From Ruminococcus sp. (GTDB taxonomy: Bacteria; Bacillota; Clostridia; Oscillospirales; Acutalibacteraceae), in contig JAFQQF010000016.1 in NCBI GenBank assembly GCA_017411385.1, positions 1 to 64,000 on the forward strand: 64,000 nucleotides of DNA, written 5' to 3'. A program made the position numbers and the translations under genes. Every line of letters starts with the position of its first letter. The stretch's first letter is position 1. This document shows positions 45,087 through 53,446 of this stretch, one piece after another. The notes under the pieces are model-generated. The model made no database searches. It was given only the letters and a program-made list of their open reading frames with translations, and had not been told where the DNA came from.

Positions 45087-46650
45087 TTTTATACCTCTTT
45101 GATTCGTGTTTTCTGCGACTGTTGGTTTTTTCGTCACTGCTCTTTTCTGATGAGTATGCACCGTAACCGCCATAGCCGCCGTAACCGCCGTATTTACCGT
45201 ATCTGCCGTATCTGCCGTACTTACCGTACTTGCCGTAGCCTACATACTTGCCGTAGCTTCCGTAGCTGTAACCGCCGTAGCCGTAGCCGTAGCCCACATT
45301 GATTACGGTTGCAGATGAATACACATCATTGAAAATATAGCCAGCAAGTCCCTTGTTATAGTTATTCAGCATATCAATGGTATCGTTTATATAGGGAACC
45401 TTGGTGTAGTTCTGCTTTACAACCAACACAGAAAAATCACAAAGCTGTGCAAAAATCTCTGTGGCAGCATTTCTGTTAGCACAGGGACCGTCAACGATAA
45501 TTATGTCATACTCTTCCTTTGCCTGCTGCATAAAATGTGCAAACTCAGGGGAAGCAAGAAAATCGGAATAACCGATAAAGCTTGAGTTCGTGGAGGTATC
45601 TGCAATAATGCTCAGCAAAGAGTTTTCCTTGGTAAACACCCTATCCTCAACAGACTGCTTTTCTTTTTCCAAAAACTCCGAGGGAAGCTCTATGTTAAGC
45701 AAAGCCAGCATATCGGAAATATCCTCGTTTCCCGAAACCAGCAACACTTTTTGCTTCTTCTGGGTAAAGGTGTGTGCCAAATTAACGGCAATAGTGGTTC
45801 TGCCTTCCTTTTTGTCGTAGGAGGTTACGAGAATCGCTTTGCCACCGTTTTTCTCCTGAAAATACCCTATATTGGTGCGGATTTTCTTCAAGGTTTCGCT
45901 AAACCCGAAGCTGACAGAAGCCGCACCCGAAAGCAGACGCTTCTTTTTTCTGAGAAGTCTTGCTTTAAGATTTCTGTATGCCGACTCGTGGTACACAACT
46001 CCCAACAGCTTTGCGTCCAGCTTGTCGCTTGCATCCCACTCGTTCTTTACTGTTTCAAGCAAGAAGGAGTGAACTGCGGTTATCAAGATAACCACCGCCG
46101 CGCCTACCAAAGCACTCAGAAGGGCTATCTTCTTATACTGAAAGGGATTAGAGGGGGCTGACGGTAGGTTAGGCTCCTCATAAACCTCTATAACAATATC
46201 ACCCAAAATATCCCTTGAAAACTCAGGATATATATCAATGAGAACATTGAGAACCGTAAAAGCAATCTTGGGGTTATAGGCTTTGGCTGTGACCTCAATC
46301 AGGTTTGTGCCCGTAACCACCTTGGTACGGATACCGCCCGAAAAATAAGGTAAGCCCAAACTCTCGGCAATTTTGTCCTTCAGTACTGTGCTTTCCATAA
46401 CAGCGGTAATTGTATCCGTAAGCTTTTCGGTTTCGTTTGTATCTGCATACACTCCCGTATTGTTAGCCTTTGCCGACACAACCATCGTGCATTTTGAAGC
46501 GTAATTAGGGGTATAGGTGGCCGACGCAACGATATACGAAACAAACATGGCAGACAAAGCTACACAAAGAATGGGAAACCAGTTTTTCAGTACATCCCTG
46601 AGTACAATGTATATGGTATCAAGATTTCGTGGCTTGTTAGTTGTTTCCAT
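45076..46650 (-). CDS. Degenerate Wzz-BY-kinase paralogue with Tyr/Gly-rich tail
   Basis: A 524-residue relative of the adjacent kinase. The Wzz part with two spans is intact. In the kinase part the Walker A lysine is replaced (KEGRTT, Arg284) and the Walker A' Asp pair is missing (VLLVSGNEDIS), while Walker B Asp is kept (IIIVDGP). It is probably inactive as an ATPase. The C-terminus is a run of about 48 residues with 17 tyrosines in G-K-Y, G-R-Y and G-G-Y steps (about 452-499), then a charged tail. BY-kinase tails are sites of autophosphorylation, so this protein may be the phospho-acceptor and scaffold for the intact kinase. Start ATG at 46648-46650. Confidence 0.85.
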   Translation of the reverse strand: METTNKPRNLDTIYIVLRDVLKNWFPILCVALSAMFVSYIVASATYTPNYASKCTMVVSAKANNTGVYADTNETEKLTDTITAVMESTVLKDKIAESLGLPYFSGGIRTKVVTGTNLIEVTAKAYNPKIAFTVLNVLIDIYPEFSRDILGDIVIEVYEEPNLPSAPSNPFQYKKIALLSALVGAAVVILITAVHSFLLETVKNEWDASDKLDAKLLGVVYHESAYRNLKARLLRKKKRLLSGAASVSFGFSETLKKIRTNIGYFQEKNGGKAILVTSYDKKEGRTTIAVNLAHTFTQKKQKVLLVSGNEDISDMLALLNIELPSEFLEKEKQSVEDRVFTKENSLLSIIADTSTNSSFIGYSDFLASPEFAHFMQQAKEEYDIIIVDGPCANRNAATEIFAQLCDFSVLVVKQNYTKVPYINDTIDMLNNYNKGLAGYIFNDVYSSATVINVGYGYGYGGYSYGSYGKYVGYGKYGKYGRYGRYGKYGGYGGYGGYGAYSSEKSSDEKTNSRRKHESKRYKNEH

Positions 46651-46673
46651 AAACAAACACTTCCTGCTAAAAA

Positions 46674-47471
46674 TTACTTAACTACAACAACAAGTCGGCT
46701 CTTGCCGCTTGCGTTTATTCCGTTCACATAATAATCCACATAGTAAACACCCTCTTCTTTGGTGTTTACATTGGACTCCACAGTGAGCTCGCCTTCTATG
46801 TTGGAGCTCTTGAAATATGACTCTGCGTTGAACTTTGAGCCCTTGTCCACATACACAAGGTACTGCGAAAGCTTAACGTTAATTACAGAGTACACCTTAT
46901 CATATATTTCAATTTCTGTGTTCAGATATGTGGTTTTTCCGCAGCTGTCGGTTACTCTGTATTCAACCTCATATTTTCCGGGAACAAGGTTATCAATAAC
47001 TCCATTCAGACCATATCTGATGTTGCTTGTCAAATCCCCGTCAAGGTTGCTTTGTGCTCTGATGTTGCCCAAAATATTTGCCTTAGAGCCAACAGGAAAG
47101 CTCAAGGGAGCAACAAGCGAAAACTCCGGCTCCTTGTAATCCGTATAAACAAGGGTTCTTTCAAGTCGGCTTACGTTTCTGCTTTTATCAATAGCGGCAT
47201 AGGTGACTATCCGAGTGTTATCGTCAATAAAATCAGACATATCCTCTATAAAAAGGGAGTCACTCAAATCTCCCGATACCTCGTCATAGGCGACAACTCC
47301 CTCAAGAAGCTCCTCCTCTGTAACGCTTACACTTGCTGTAATTGTTTTTTCCTCACAGGTGAGTCTTGGCGGTGTTACGTCGTCAGTTGCTTTTCGGTAC
47401 TGCTTATATCCGAGAAAGCTTAAAAAAGACAGCACAAGCAATATAAAACATAGGATGTTTCTTTTTTTCAT
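46674..47471 (-). CDS. Membrane-anchored protein with Ig-like/DUF5011-type repeats
   Basis: A 265-residue protein with one N-terminal span (ILCFILLVLSFLSFLGY) and an extracellular part of about 235 residues. It reads as tandem bacterial Ig-like or DUF5011-like segments: TPPRLTCEEKTITASV, VAYDEVSGDLSD, then NLDGDLTSNIRYG...GKYEVEYRVTDSCGKTT and GVYYVDYYVNGINASG. These folds usually serve adhesion or spacing. It stands between the nucleotidyltransferase and the kinase genes, so a role in EPS export or surface attachment is plausible but unproven. Start ATG at 47469-47471. Confidence 0.65.
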   Translation of the reverse strand: MKKRNILCFILLVLSFLSFLGYKQYRKATDDVTPPRLTCEEKTITASVSVTEEELLEGVVAYDEVSGDLSDSLFIEDMSDFIDDNTRIVTYAAIDKSRNVSRLERTLVYTDYKEPEFSLVAPLSFPVGSKANILGNIRAQSNLDGDLTSNIRYGLNGVIDNLVPGKYEVEYRVTDSCGKTTYLNTEIEIYDKVYSVINVKLSQYLVYVDKGSKFNAESYFKSSNIEGELTVESNVNTKEEGVYYVDYYVNGINASGKSRLVVVVK

Positions 47472-47507
47472 CAATTTACCTTCTTTCACATTTGTGTGAA
47501 TAAATAA

Positions 47508-48716
47508 TCAGTCTTCCAAAAGGTCAAAGCTTTTGAGAAGCTGTGTCCTCTCATTGGCAATGAGCAAGGTCTGCACCGGGGTGTTTGAGTCCTTCTTGCT
47601 GATTTGCGTTACATAAACAAAAATTCTGTGTATCCATGCCACAGGCAAAAGCAAGGGCATCCTACAGGCATAGCTAAACCTGCCGTCGAGCTCTCTCAAA
47701 GGCGGAAACAGCCTGTGCAAAAGTCTTTTCTTTTTTCCCTGCACAGCATCCCAAGTTATTTGTGCACTGTGTCTGCGCGACATAGTAGCACCTCCGTAAA
47801 CTCCTGCACAAAGAATATCCTTAAGCAGGGCTTCTTCATTTATACGGAGCTTACCTGCAACAGAGTTATATATGTCGGCTTCTTTTTCAAAGCCCAGATG
47901 CTTTCCGCCTATTGCGAATATTCCTGCAGTAAACTTATCTGCCTTTGTATATCTAAGCTTTTCAAGCACAGAATTCCATTCTATATCGTCTGAGTACTGT
48001 CGGGCAAAAAGCATTATGTCGCAAATCTGACGAATTCCCACACCGCCGTTAATAAAATGCTTCAGCGTATGAAGAATCAGAAAAACCAGATGGTCAGTAG
48101 GACAAAGGGTGTAAAGCTCCCTATTCCCTGCCTGTATAAAAACCGCTCTGGAGGACACCTCTTTCAGCACCTCGTTATACCTGTTAAAGTACTCTGTCTG
48201 TGTAGAAAACAAAGAGGTGTGCAACTCAATATGCAAGCCCTCATCTGTAAAGTAAGAGGTTTCGTAAGAATTCTCCTTGTGGGCTTCCTGTTTTCTCAGC
48301 CCAAGCTCTGTAAGAGCTTTGTCATAGGCCTCTGCTTCCTTTGAGGAAATCAGCAAATCCTCATCGCCGGAAAACCTAAACTCGGGCTTTGGATAAAGCT
48401 GTCTGCAAACGATGCCCTTTACCACCAAAGGCGTCAAGCCCTTTTTCTGAAGCTCACCATATAGTCTGAGAAAGCTTTCTTCTCTTAAGCTCTGTTGCAA
48501 AACCAAAAGCTTTGTTCGTTTTAAGAGAATTTCCTTTTCGCTGTCATCATACGGGCAGACCGCATACACCTTGTCATAAATTATAGGCAGTACCCTGTGA
48601 AGCTCAGCCTTTCTGAGTATTTCATCTGTTTCTTCACGGCTTAAGCTCACTTCGCAAGGCAGGTCTTCTCCGTTTATTGCAGTTTTCAGAATTTCAAGAA
48701 ACAGGCGGTTTGTCAT
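47508..48716 (-). CDS. Nucleotidyltransferase-fold protein (NTP_transf_5 family)
   Basis: A 402-residue cytoplasmic protein of the PF14907-type. The diagnostic segment is LVVKGIVCRQLYPKPEFRFSGDEDLLI, where FSGDEDLLI holds the metal-binding acidic pair, later HIELHTSLF. The rest is helical. Such proteins appear in capsule clusters and next to PqqD or lasso-type modification genes; the acceptor is unknown. AAGGAAGAG lies before the ATG at 48714-48716, and the predicted start point of transcription is below the longer in-frame start, which supports this choice. It is the first gene of the operon. Confidence 0.75.
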   Translation of the reverse strand: MTNRLFLEILKTAINGEDLPCEVSLSREETDEILRKAELHRVLPIIYDKVYAVCPYDDSEKEILLKRTKLLVLQQSLREESFLRLYGELQKKGLTPLVVKGIVCRQLYPKPEFRFSGDEDLLISSKEAEAYDKALTELGLRKQEAHKENSYETSYFTDEGLHIELHTSLFSTQTEYFNRYNEVLKEVSSRAVFIQAGNRELYTLCPTDHLVFLILHTLKHFINGGVGIRQICDIMLFARQYSDDIEWNSVLEKLRYTKADKFTAGIFAIGGKHLGFEKEADIYNSVAGKLRINEEALLKDILCAGVYGGATMSRRHSAQITWDAVQGKKKRLLHRLFPPLRELDGRFSYACRMPLLLPVAWIHRIFVYVTQISKKDSNTPVQTLLIANERTQLLKSFDLLED

Positions 48717-48759
48717 TGGAACTCTTCCTTTTGAAAATCTCAGGTTACTATACGGAATC

Positions 48760-48788
48760 ATTATATCACAAAGACGCTCTATATTAAA
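48760..48788 (-). promoter_or_regulatory. Promoter of the EPS/tyrosine-kinase operon
   Basis: Minus strand: perfect -10 TATAAT (48760-48765) with TGTGA before it (extended -10) and a weak -35 TTTAAT at 17 bases. Confidence 0.6.
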
Positions 48789-48832
48789 GTATAATTTTCA
48801 AAAAATATGAATTAATTTCGCAAAATTTATCT

Positions 48833-48865
48833 AAAAAAAGATGCCTTCCTATACGGAAAGCATCT
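48833..48865 (-). terminator. Terminator of the MATE gene
   Basis: An 11-bp stem with one wobble (48839-48849 with 48855-48865), five-base loop, followed on the minus strand by seven T. Confidence 0.85.
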
Positions 48866-48879
48866 GTATTCGTAAAATC

Positions 48880-50205
48880 TTACGCAATTCGTTTTGTACG
48901 CCATTTTCCGCTTTTCCAGCGAATAAGCATAAGCACGCCTCTAACACACTCATCCGAAGCGTTTGCAATCCACAAACCATAAATGCCCATATCCAGCACA
49001 ACTGCAAGAATATAAGCCCCCAAGGTGCTTATGAGAAGCATAGAGAAAATTGCACAGGCGGTGGGATAAACCACGTCACCCGCTCCTCGCAGACAAGCAA
49101 TAACAACCAGATTTGTAGCACGTCCGAATTCAAGGAAAATATTAATAAGAATAATGTTTGCACCCAAGGCTATAACCTGAGCATCATCGGTGAAGATATC
49201 TAATATATCTGTTCTCAGAAAAGCACCAATAAGGCACACACAAGCCGTAACCGCCATTGCCGCGCCATAGGATTTGTAAGTCTGCTTGTTTGCCTTGTCA
49301 AATTCGTTTGCTCCGATTAAGTGTCCTGTGAGAATCTGGGATGCCTGTCCGATTGCCACCGCAACCACATAGAAAAGCGAGCTTACATTCTGCACATAGG
49401 TCTTGGTAATCAATTCTGTTTCTGTGAGGCAGTTAAGCACTATGGAGGTGATAACCAACTGAGAAATATGATAAAGGAAAACTTCCATAGCCGCAGGCAC
49501 GCCGATTTTTAAAACATTCCTAACATCCTCTTTTGGAAAAGGCTTCAGAAGTATGAACACCGAGGGCTTTTCGATTTTTGTAAAAAGCACCACAGCCAAA
49601 ACAATAACGCCCACAAAACGGCTTAAGGTGGTTGCTATGGCTACACCCTTGACGCCAAGACGGGGAAACGAGAAAAGTCCAAGCACCAGCACTACATCCA
49701 GCACCGTATTCATCACATTCATTCCAAAGGTAACAAACATTGGAACCTTTGTCATTCCGTGATTTCTGATAATAACAGACATTGAACTGAGCAACGCCTG
49801 CAAAAAAATAAAACCGCCGACTATAGTGAGGTACTCACTCGAAAATTCAAGCAAATCACCCGTAGCACCTATAAAAGAAAGTATCTGTCTGCTGAAAAGA
49901 AGAAAAACCGCACTTATTATAACTCCGAAAATCAGGTGAAAGGTAATTGAGAGTGCCGCTATGCGAGAGGCAGACTCTCTCTTCTTTGCACCCAGATACT
50001 GAGAAATCAGTACCGCACTTGCAGTAGATATAACAGTAAAAACTATGGTTGTAATGGAAACTGCCTGATTAGCCGTGTTTACAGCGGATGCCGCCAAATC
50101 GTCGTATTGGCTGAGCACAAACACATCCACAAACCCCAGAAACATAAAAAGCAGGGTTTCTATAAATATAGGCCAGGCAAGGTTAAAAAGCTTCATTTTT
50201 TTCAT
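48880..50205 (-). CDS. MATE family efflux transporter
   Basis: A cation-coupled multidrug/toxin exporter of about 441 residues with twelve predicted spans in two six-helix halves. The family's N-terminal pattern LFNLAWPIFIETLLFMFLGFVDVFVLSQY is clear, and LISQYLGAKKRESASR and LTGHLIGANEFDKANKQ mark the internal duplication. GAGG lies eight bases before the ATG at 50203-50205; an in-frame ATG two codons earlier is too close to it. Substrate unknown. It is a single-gene unit with its own promoter and terminator. Confidence 0.88.
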   Translation of the reverse strand: MKKMKLFNLAWPIFIETLLFMFLGFVDVFVLSQYDDLAASAVNTANQAVSITTIVFTVISTASAVLISQYLGAKKRESASRIAALSITFHLIFGVIISAVFLLFSRQILSFIGATGDLLEFSSEYLTIVGGFIFLQALLSSMSVIIRNHGMTKVPMFVTFGMNVMNTVLDVVLVLGLFSFPRLGVKGVAIATTLSRFVGVIVLAVVLFTKIEKPSVFILLKPFPKEDVRNVLKIGVPAAMEVFLYHISQLVITSIVLNCLTETELITKTYVQNVSSLFYVVAVAIGQASQILTGHLIGANEFDKANKQTYKSYGAAMAVTACVCLIGAFLRTDILDIFTDDAQVIALGANIILINIFLEFGRATNLVVIACLRGAGDVVYPTACAIFSMLLISTLGAYILAVVLDMGIYGLWIANASDECVRGVLMLIRWKSGKWRTKRIA

Positions 50206-50235
50206 AGACATAACCTCATAAACTTATCTTTCTAC

Positions 50236-50263
50236 ATTATACATCAAAATTACTGTTTGACAA
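50236..50263 (-). promoter_or_regulatory. Promoter of the MATE gene
   Basis: Minus strand: -35 TTGTCA (50258-50263), 16-base spacer, perfect -10 TATAAT (50236-50241). Confidence 0.7.
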
Positions 50264-50324
50264 TAAAAACAATCTGGAAAGTCTTTTATGAGATATATCT
50301 TTTTTGTTTCCTGTTTTTTATCTG

Positions 50325-51299
50325 TCAGTTTTGAAAATTTATACTTTCGGTTTTCTGCAAAGGGTATCTGACAAGCCTCTCAGACTCTAAGTTTTCTTTA
50401 TTCATACTGACAGCAGAAATTCTTCTGTTTTCGTAGGTTGTATAGTAGTACACCCCTCTTTGCACATCACAGCAACAAGTGTAAAGTGTTTTTTCATACA
50501 CACCCTTTTCAAGCTCGCAGCACCCTGCAGGCTGAGAAACCGTGTCCATAATATGAAAAAACTGACTCACAGCTTCTCGCTCGTCTTTAGGCAAGGCAGA
50601 GTTAAGCTTTGCAAAGGAAGCACGGACAAAGCGTGACTGAGATGAAAAATCCCCCGGCAAACCCAAAGCACCCATTCCTCGGCTGTACTCCTGCAATTCT
50701 ATTTTGTCGGAAAATCTGTTTTGAGCAGGCTTTGGGGATAAATTCATATAATTGCAAAGGTTCATCAGATGAAAATCAAAGGCAGGATTATTTGTAAGCA
50801 CTCCCACAGGATTTGAGTAAACCTCAAGTCCCCTTTTTGTTGCCTCTACGGTAACACTCCCAAGCTTATCCGCAATTATCCAATGAAGCTGTGACGGGGA
50901 CAAAGCTTCACTGAAAGCCGTGTCGGTGATGTTAATGTTTTGAAGCAGTCTTTTAGCTTCTTTCACAGACACACACCGAGAAAGCACATAAGGAATAAGC
51001 TCAAAGGAAGCCACGTTTACAGCATCTTCTTTGGGTTTACCATACACCGCATTCCCCACAAAGTTAAGCCCTGCCATACAAAGTCCTTGCTCATTCATTC
51101 CGTCATAATACAAAGGATAACCCCTATTCACATATGCCATTCCCACCATAGCATAGTGACTCTCAACTTTATCTGAAAACCTGAACTCAAACGGGAAGTT
51201 TCTCGGTGTTACTACCACGTGTGACAGATAAAGGATCTCGTAATCCAGAGTCCTGCCAAAATAAAGTCCATCTGTATATAAAGCTACCGCTGTGCACAT
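50325..51299 (-). CDS. Choloylglycine hydrolase family protein, probable bile salt hydrolase
   Basis: An Ntn-hydrolase of 324 residues. Cys2 follows the initiator Met directly, as needed for the catalytic nucleophile. Other expected active-site residues are in place: Arg16 and Asp19 in GRTLDYE, Asn79 in AGLNF, Asn170 in LTNNPAFDFH, and Arg223 in GLPGDFSSQSRFVRA. These motifs fit bile salt hydrolases better than penicillin V acylases, although the two cannot be split with certainty by eye. No signal peptide, so it acts in the cytoplasm on imported conjugated bile acids. It supports a gut habitat. Confidence 0.85.
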   Translation of the reverse strand: MCTAVALYTDGLYFGRTLDYEILYLSHVVVTPRNFPFEFRFSDKVESHYAMVGMAYVNRGYPLYYDGMNEQGLCMAGLNFVGNAVYGKPKEDAVNVASFELIPYVLSRCVSVKEAKRLLQNINITDTAFSEALSPSQLHWIIADKLGSVTVEATKRGLEVYSNPVGVLTNNPAFDFHLMNLCNYMNLSPKPAQNRFSDKIELQEYSRGMGALGLPGDFSSQSRFVRASFAKLNSALPKDEREAVSQFFHIMDTVSQPAGCCELEKGVYEKTLYTCCCDVQRGVYYYTTYENRRISAVSMNKENLESERLVRYPLQKTESINFQN

Positions 51300-51352
51300 A
51301 CAACCACACCTTTCGTATTAGTATGTTGTGCGTCTGACTCAGATTTATCCCG

Positions 51353-51381
51353 TTGATTTTTACTGTTTCTGAGGATATAAT
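51353..51381 (+). promoter_or_regulatory. Promoter of the YbaK-like gene
   Basis: -35 TTGATT (51353-51358), 17-base spacer, perfect -10 TATAAT (51376-51381), 27 bases before the start codon. Confidence 0.75.
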
Positions 51382-51408
51382 AATCAGTAGCAAAACGAAG
51401 GTGAGAAT

Positions 51409-51888
51409 ATGGCAAAAAACAACGACAAAACAAATGTTATGAGAATTCTTGAACAGAAAGGCGCTGTCTATACAAGCCACTGCTACAAGGATACAGACGC
51501 CGTAAGCGGTATTGAGGTAGCCGAAGTCTTAAACGAAGACCCCAATCAGGTATTCAAAACGCTGGTGACACAGGGTGCCTCCAAAAATTATTTTGTTTTT
51601 CTGGTACCTGTACACAGAGAGCTTGACCTGAAAAAGGGTGCAAAGGCAGTAGGCGAAAAAAGCATCGCTATGATTAAAGCCAAGGAGCTTTTGCCTCTGA
51701 CCGGCTATATTCACGGCGGATGCTCTCCCGTTGGAATGAAAAAACAATTCAGAACTACCATTGATATTTCAGCTGAAAACTTTGAAACTATCCTGTTCAG
51801 TGCAGGCAAAATCGGTTATCAGACAGAAATGTCACTGAGCGAACTCAGAAAGGTAGTATCCTTTGACCTTGCAGACATAGTCTGCTGA
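51409..51888 (+). CDS. ybaK: Cys-tRNA(Pro) deacylase YbaK/EbsC
   Basis: A 159-residue editing protein that hydrolyses mischarged Cys-tRNA(Pro). The family pattern is complete: VMRILEQKGAVYTSHCY, EDPNQVFKTLVTQG, FVFLVPVHRELDLKKGAKAVGEKSIAMI, LLPLTGYIHGGCSPVGMKK and the C-terminal FSAGKIGYQ. GAAGGTGAG precedes the ATG. It has its own promoter and a terminator shared with the convergent Crp/Fnr gene. Confidence 0.93.
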   Translation: MAKNNDKTNVMRILEQKGAVYTSHCYKDTDAVSGIEVAEVLNEDPNQVFKTLVTQGASKNYFVFLVPVHRELDLKKGAKAVGEKSIAMIKAKELLPLTGYIHGGCSPVGMKKQFRTTIDISAENFETILFSAGKIGYQTEMSLSELRKVVSFDLADIVC

Positions 51889-51910
51889 AAACTACCATTC
51901 AAAAAACACG

Positions 51911-51943
51911 AAAGCACCGTTCATTTAAAACGGTGCTTTTTCT
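51911..51943. terminator. Bidirectional terminator between ybaK and crp/fnr-like gene
   Basis: An 11-bp stem (AAAGCACCGTT / AACGGTGCTTT) with a seven-base loop, followed by TTTTC TTTTT on the plus strand; the minus side is also T-rich. Confidence 0.85.
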
Positions 51944-51945
51944 TT

Positions 51946-52605
51946 TTACAGAAGTTCAAAGTGATTCTTCGTACTCTGCAGAATTCCCTCTTTTCTCAAT
52001 TTGCTTATCTCAGCAGACAAACCGCTTCTGTCAACCTCCAGAAAATCTGCCAGCTCCTGTCTGTCGTAAGGGATTTCAAAGCTGTTGCTTGCCGCTTCCT
52101 TTGCACAGAACATAAGGTAAGCCAAAAGCTTTTCTCTTGTGGTACGCTTTGAGGTTATCTCCATCTTCTGATGATAAACTATGTTCTTTGTTGCCATATT
52201 TTTCATCAGATTGAAAATCATTTGCTGATGAAAGGAGCAGTTGTTATGACAGGTGTGAAGTATATGGTTGCAGTCCACAAGCAAAACCTCGCAAGGCTCG
52301 TTGGCAATTACCGATACAGGCACCGACTCACGCTCTGCACAAGCAAACTCCTCAGAAAAAAGCTGAGAAGGCTCCACCCTGCCCATGATTGTTCTGTTGC
52401 CGTAGTAATCAACCTGCTCTATCTGTGCAGACCCCGACAGCAGAATTCCGATGAACTTTGCAGGGTTACCCTCTGCAATGATGGTGTACTTTTTATCAAA
52501 GGTTTCCAAAACAGCTCCGAGACAATTAATCATCTTAAAGATATGCTCATCTGCAATCCCCACAAAGAGAGGGCATTTTCTCAGAACTTCAAAATATTTT
52601 TCCAT
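51946..52605 (-). CDS. Crp/Fnr family transcriptional regulator (second copy)
   Basis: A 219-residue Crp/Fnr protein with an N-terminal effector barrel (EGNPAKFIGILLSGSAQIEQ; FSEEFACAERE) and a C-terminal HTH with recognition helix VDRSGLSAEISKL, close to that of the first copy. Several cysteines are present (11, 28, 89, 105, 112, 119, 123), some clustered at HILHTCHNNC, so a redox, heme or nitrosative signal is possible. It is divergent from the ferredoxin-flavodiiron genes, and a perfect palindrome abuts its own ribosome binding site, which suggests autorepression together with activation of the neighbour. The sensed signal is unproven. Confidence 0.87.
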   Translation of the reverse strand: MEKYFEVLRKCPLFVGIADEHIFKMINCLGAVLETFDKKYTIIAEGNPAKFIGILLSGSAQIEQVDYYGNRTIMGRVEPSQLFSEEFACAERESVPVSVIANEPCEVLLVDCNHILHTCHNNCSFHQQMIFNLMKNMATKNIVYHQKMEITSKRTTREKLLAYLMFCAKEAASNSFEIPYDRQELADFLEVDRSGLSAEISKLRKEGILQSTKNHFELL

Positions 52606-52617
52606 AAAATCACCTTT

Positions 52618-52633
52618 TGTTGAAATTTCAACA
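52618..52633. promoter_or_regulatory. Crp/Fnr-type palindrome controlling the detoxification genes
   Basis: A perfect 16-base palindrome TGTTGAAATTTCAACA. Its centre is about 41.5 bases above the start point predicted from TATAAT at 52655-52660, and its left edge touches the ribosome binding site of the divergent crp/fnr gene. Confidence 0.75.
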
Positions 52634-52654
52634 TATTTGCTAACCTCATTATAT

Positions 52655-52660
52655 TATAAT
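52655..52660 (+). promoter_or_regulatory. -10 element of the ferredoxin-flavodiiron promoter
   Basis: TATAAT with the palindrome in place of a -35 hexamer, as expected of an activator-dependent promoter. Confidence 0.55.
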
Positions 52661-52689
52661 AAATCCATAAAATCAAGGAGGTCAGAGCT

Positions 52690-53385
52690 ATGCTTAGAAA
52701 AATCATCAAAATAGATGAAGAAAAATGTAACGGTTGCTCAGCTTGTGCACAGGCTTGTCACGAAGGTGCAATCGAAATGATAAACGGCAAAGCAGTCCTC
52801 ACACGTGAGGATTACTGCGACGGCTTGGGAGATTGCCTTCCTGCCTGTCCCATGGATGCAATATCCTTCGAAGTTCGAGAAGCCCCTGCCTACAACGAAA
52901 AGGCAGTCCTAAACGCAAAAAAGCAAAGAACAGCACCTACTCTCCCCTGCGGATGCCCCGGCACAAACAGTAAAGTTATCAAACGTGACTCAACCGCTCC
53001 TGCAAGAAGCACAGAGGTACAGAGCCAACTTGCTCAGTGGCCTTGCCAGATAAAGCTTGTGCCCATAAACGCTCCCTACTTTGAAAACGCAAACCTGCTC
53101 ATTGCCGCAGACTGCACAGCTTTTGCCTACGGAAACTTCCACAACGACTTTATCCGCAACCACATTACCCTCATCGGCTGTCCCAAGCTTGACGAAGGGG
53201 ACTATGCAGAAAAGCTCACACAGATTATAACAAACAACAACATAAAAAGTGTTAAGATTGTCAGAATGGAGGTTCCCTGTTGCGGTGGGTTGGAAAACTC
53301 TGTAAAACGCGCTCTGCAAGCAAGCGGAAAATTCATCCCCTGGCAGGTAGTCACCATAACCACAAACGGAAAAATTTTAGAATAA
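52690..53385 (+). CDS. Double [4Fe-4S] ferredoxin-like protein with Cys-rich extension
   Basis: A 231-residue cytoplasmic iron-sulfur protein. The first 65 residues hold two cluster motifs: CNGCSACAQACHEGAI and CDGLGDCLPACPMDAI. The C-terminal 150 residues form a separate domain with further cysteines (PCGCPG, AADC, GCPKLD, VPCCGG) that may bind another cluster. The role is probably electron delivery or sensing; it stands just before the flavodiiron gene and under the same palindrome, so it may feed electrons to it. AAGGAGG precedes the ATG. Confidence 0.8.
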   Translation: MLRKIIKIDEEKCNGCSACAQACHEGAIEMINGKAVLTREDYCDGLGDCLPACPMDAISFEVREAPAYNEKAVLNAKKQRTAPTLPCGCPGTNSKVIKRDSTAPARSTEVQSQLAQWPCQIKLVPINAPYFENANLLIAADCTAFAYGNFHNDFIRNHITLIGCPKLDEGDYAEKLTQIITNNNIKSVKIVRMEVPCCGGLENSVKRALQASGKFIPWQVVTITTNGKILE

Positions 53386-53446
53386 CAACTATGAAAATAA
53401 ATTATTTGTGATATAATAAAAGAAAAACATACAAGAGGTGTCAGCT

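Noticed and set aside
45160-45300. Regular 9-base repeats considered as a CRISPR or minisatellite array
   Set aside because: There are no spacers and the repeat stays in frame as the Tyr/Gly tail of the upstream kinase paralogue.
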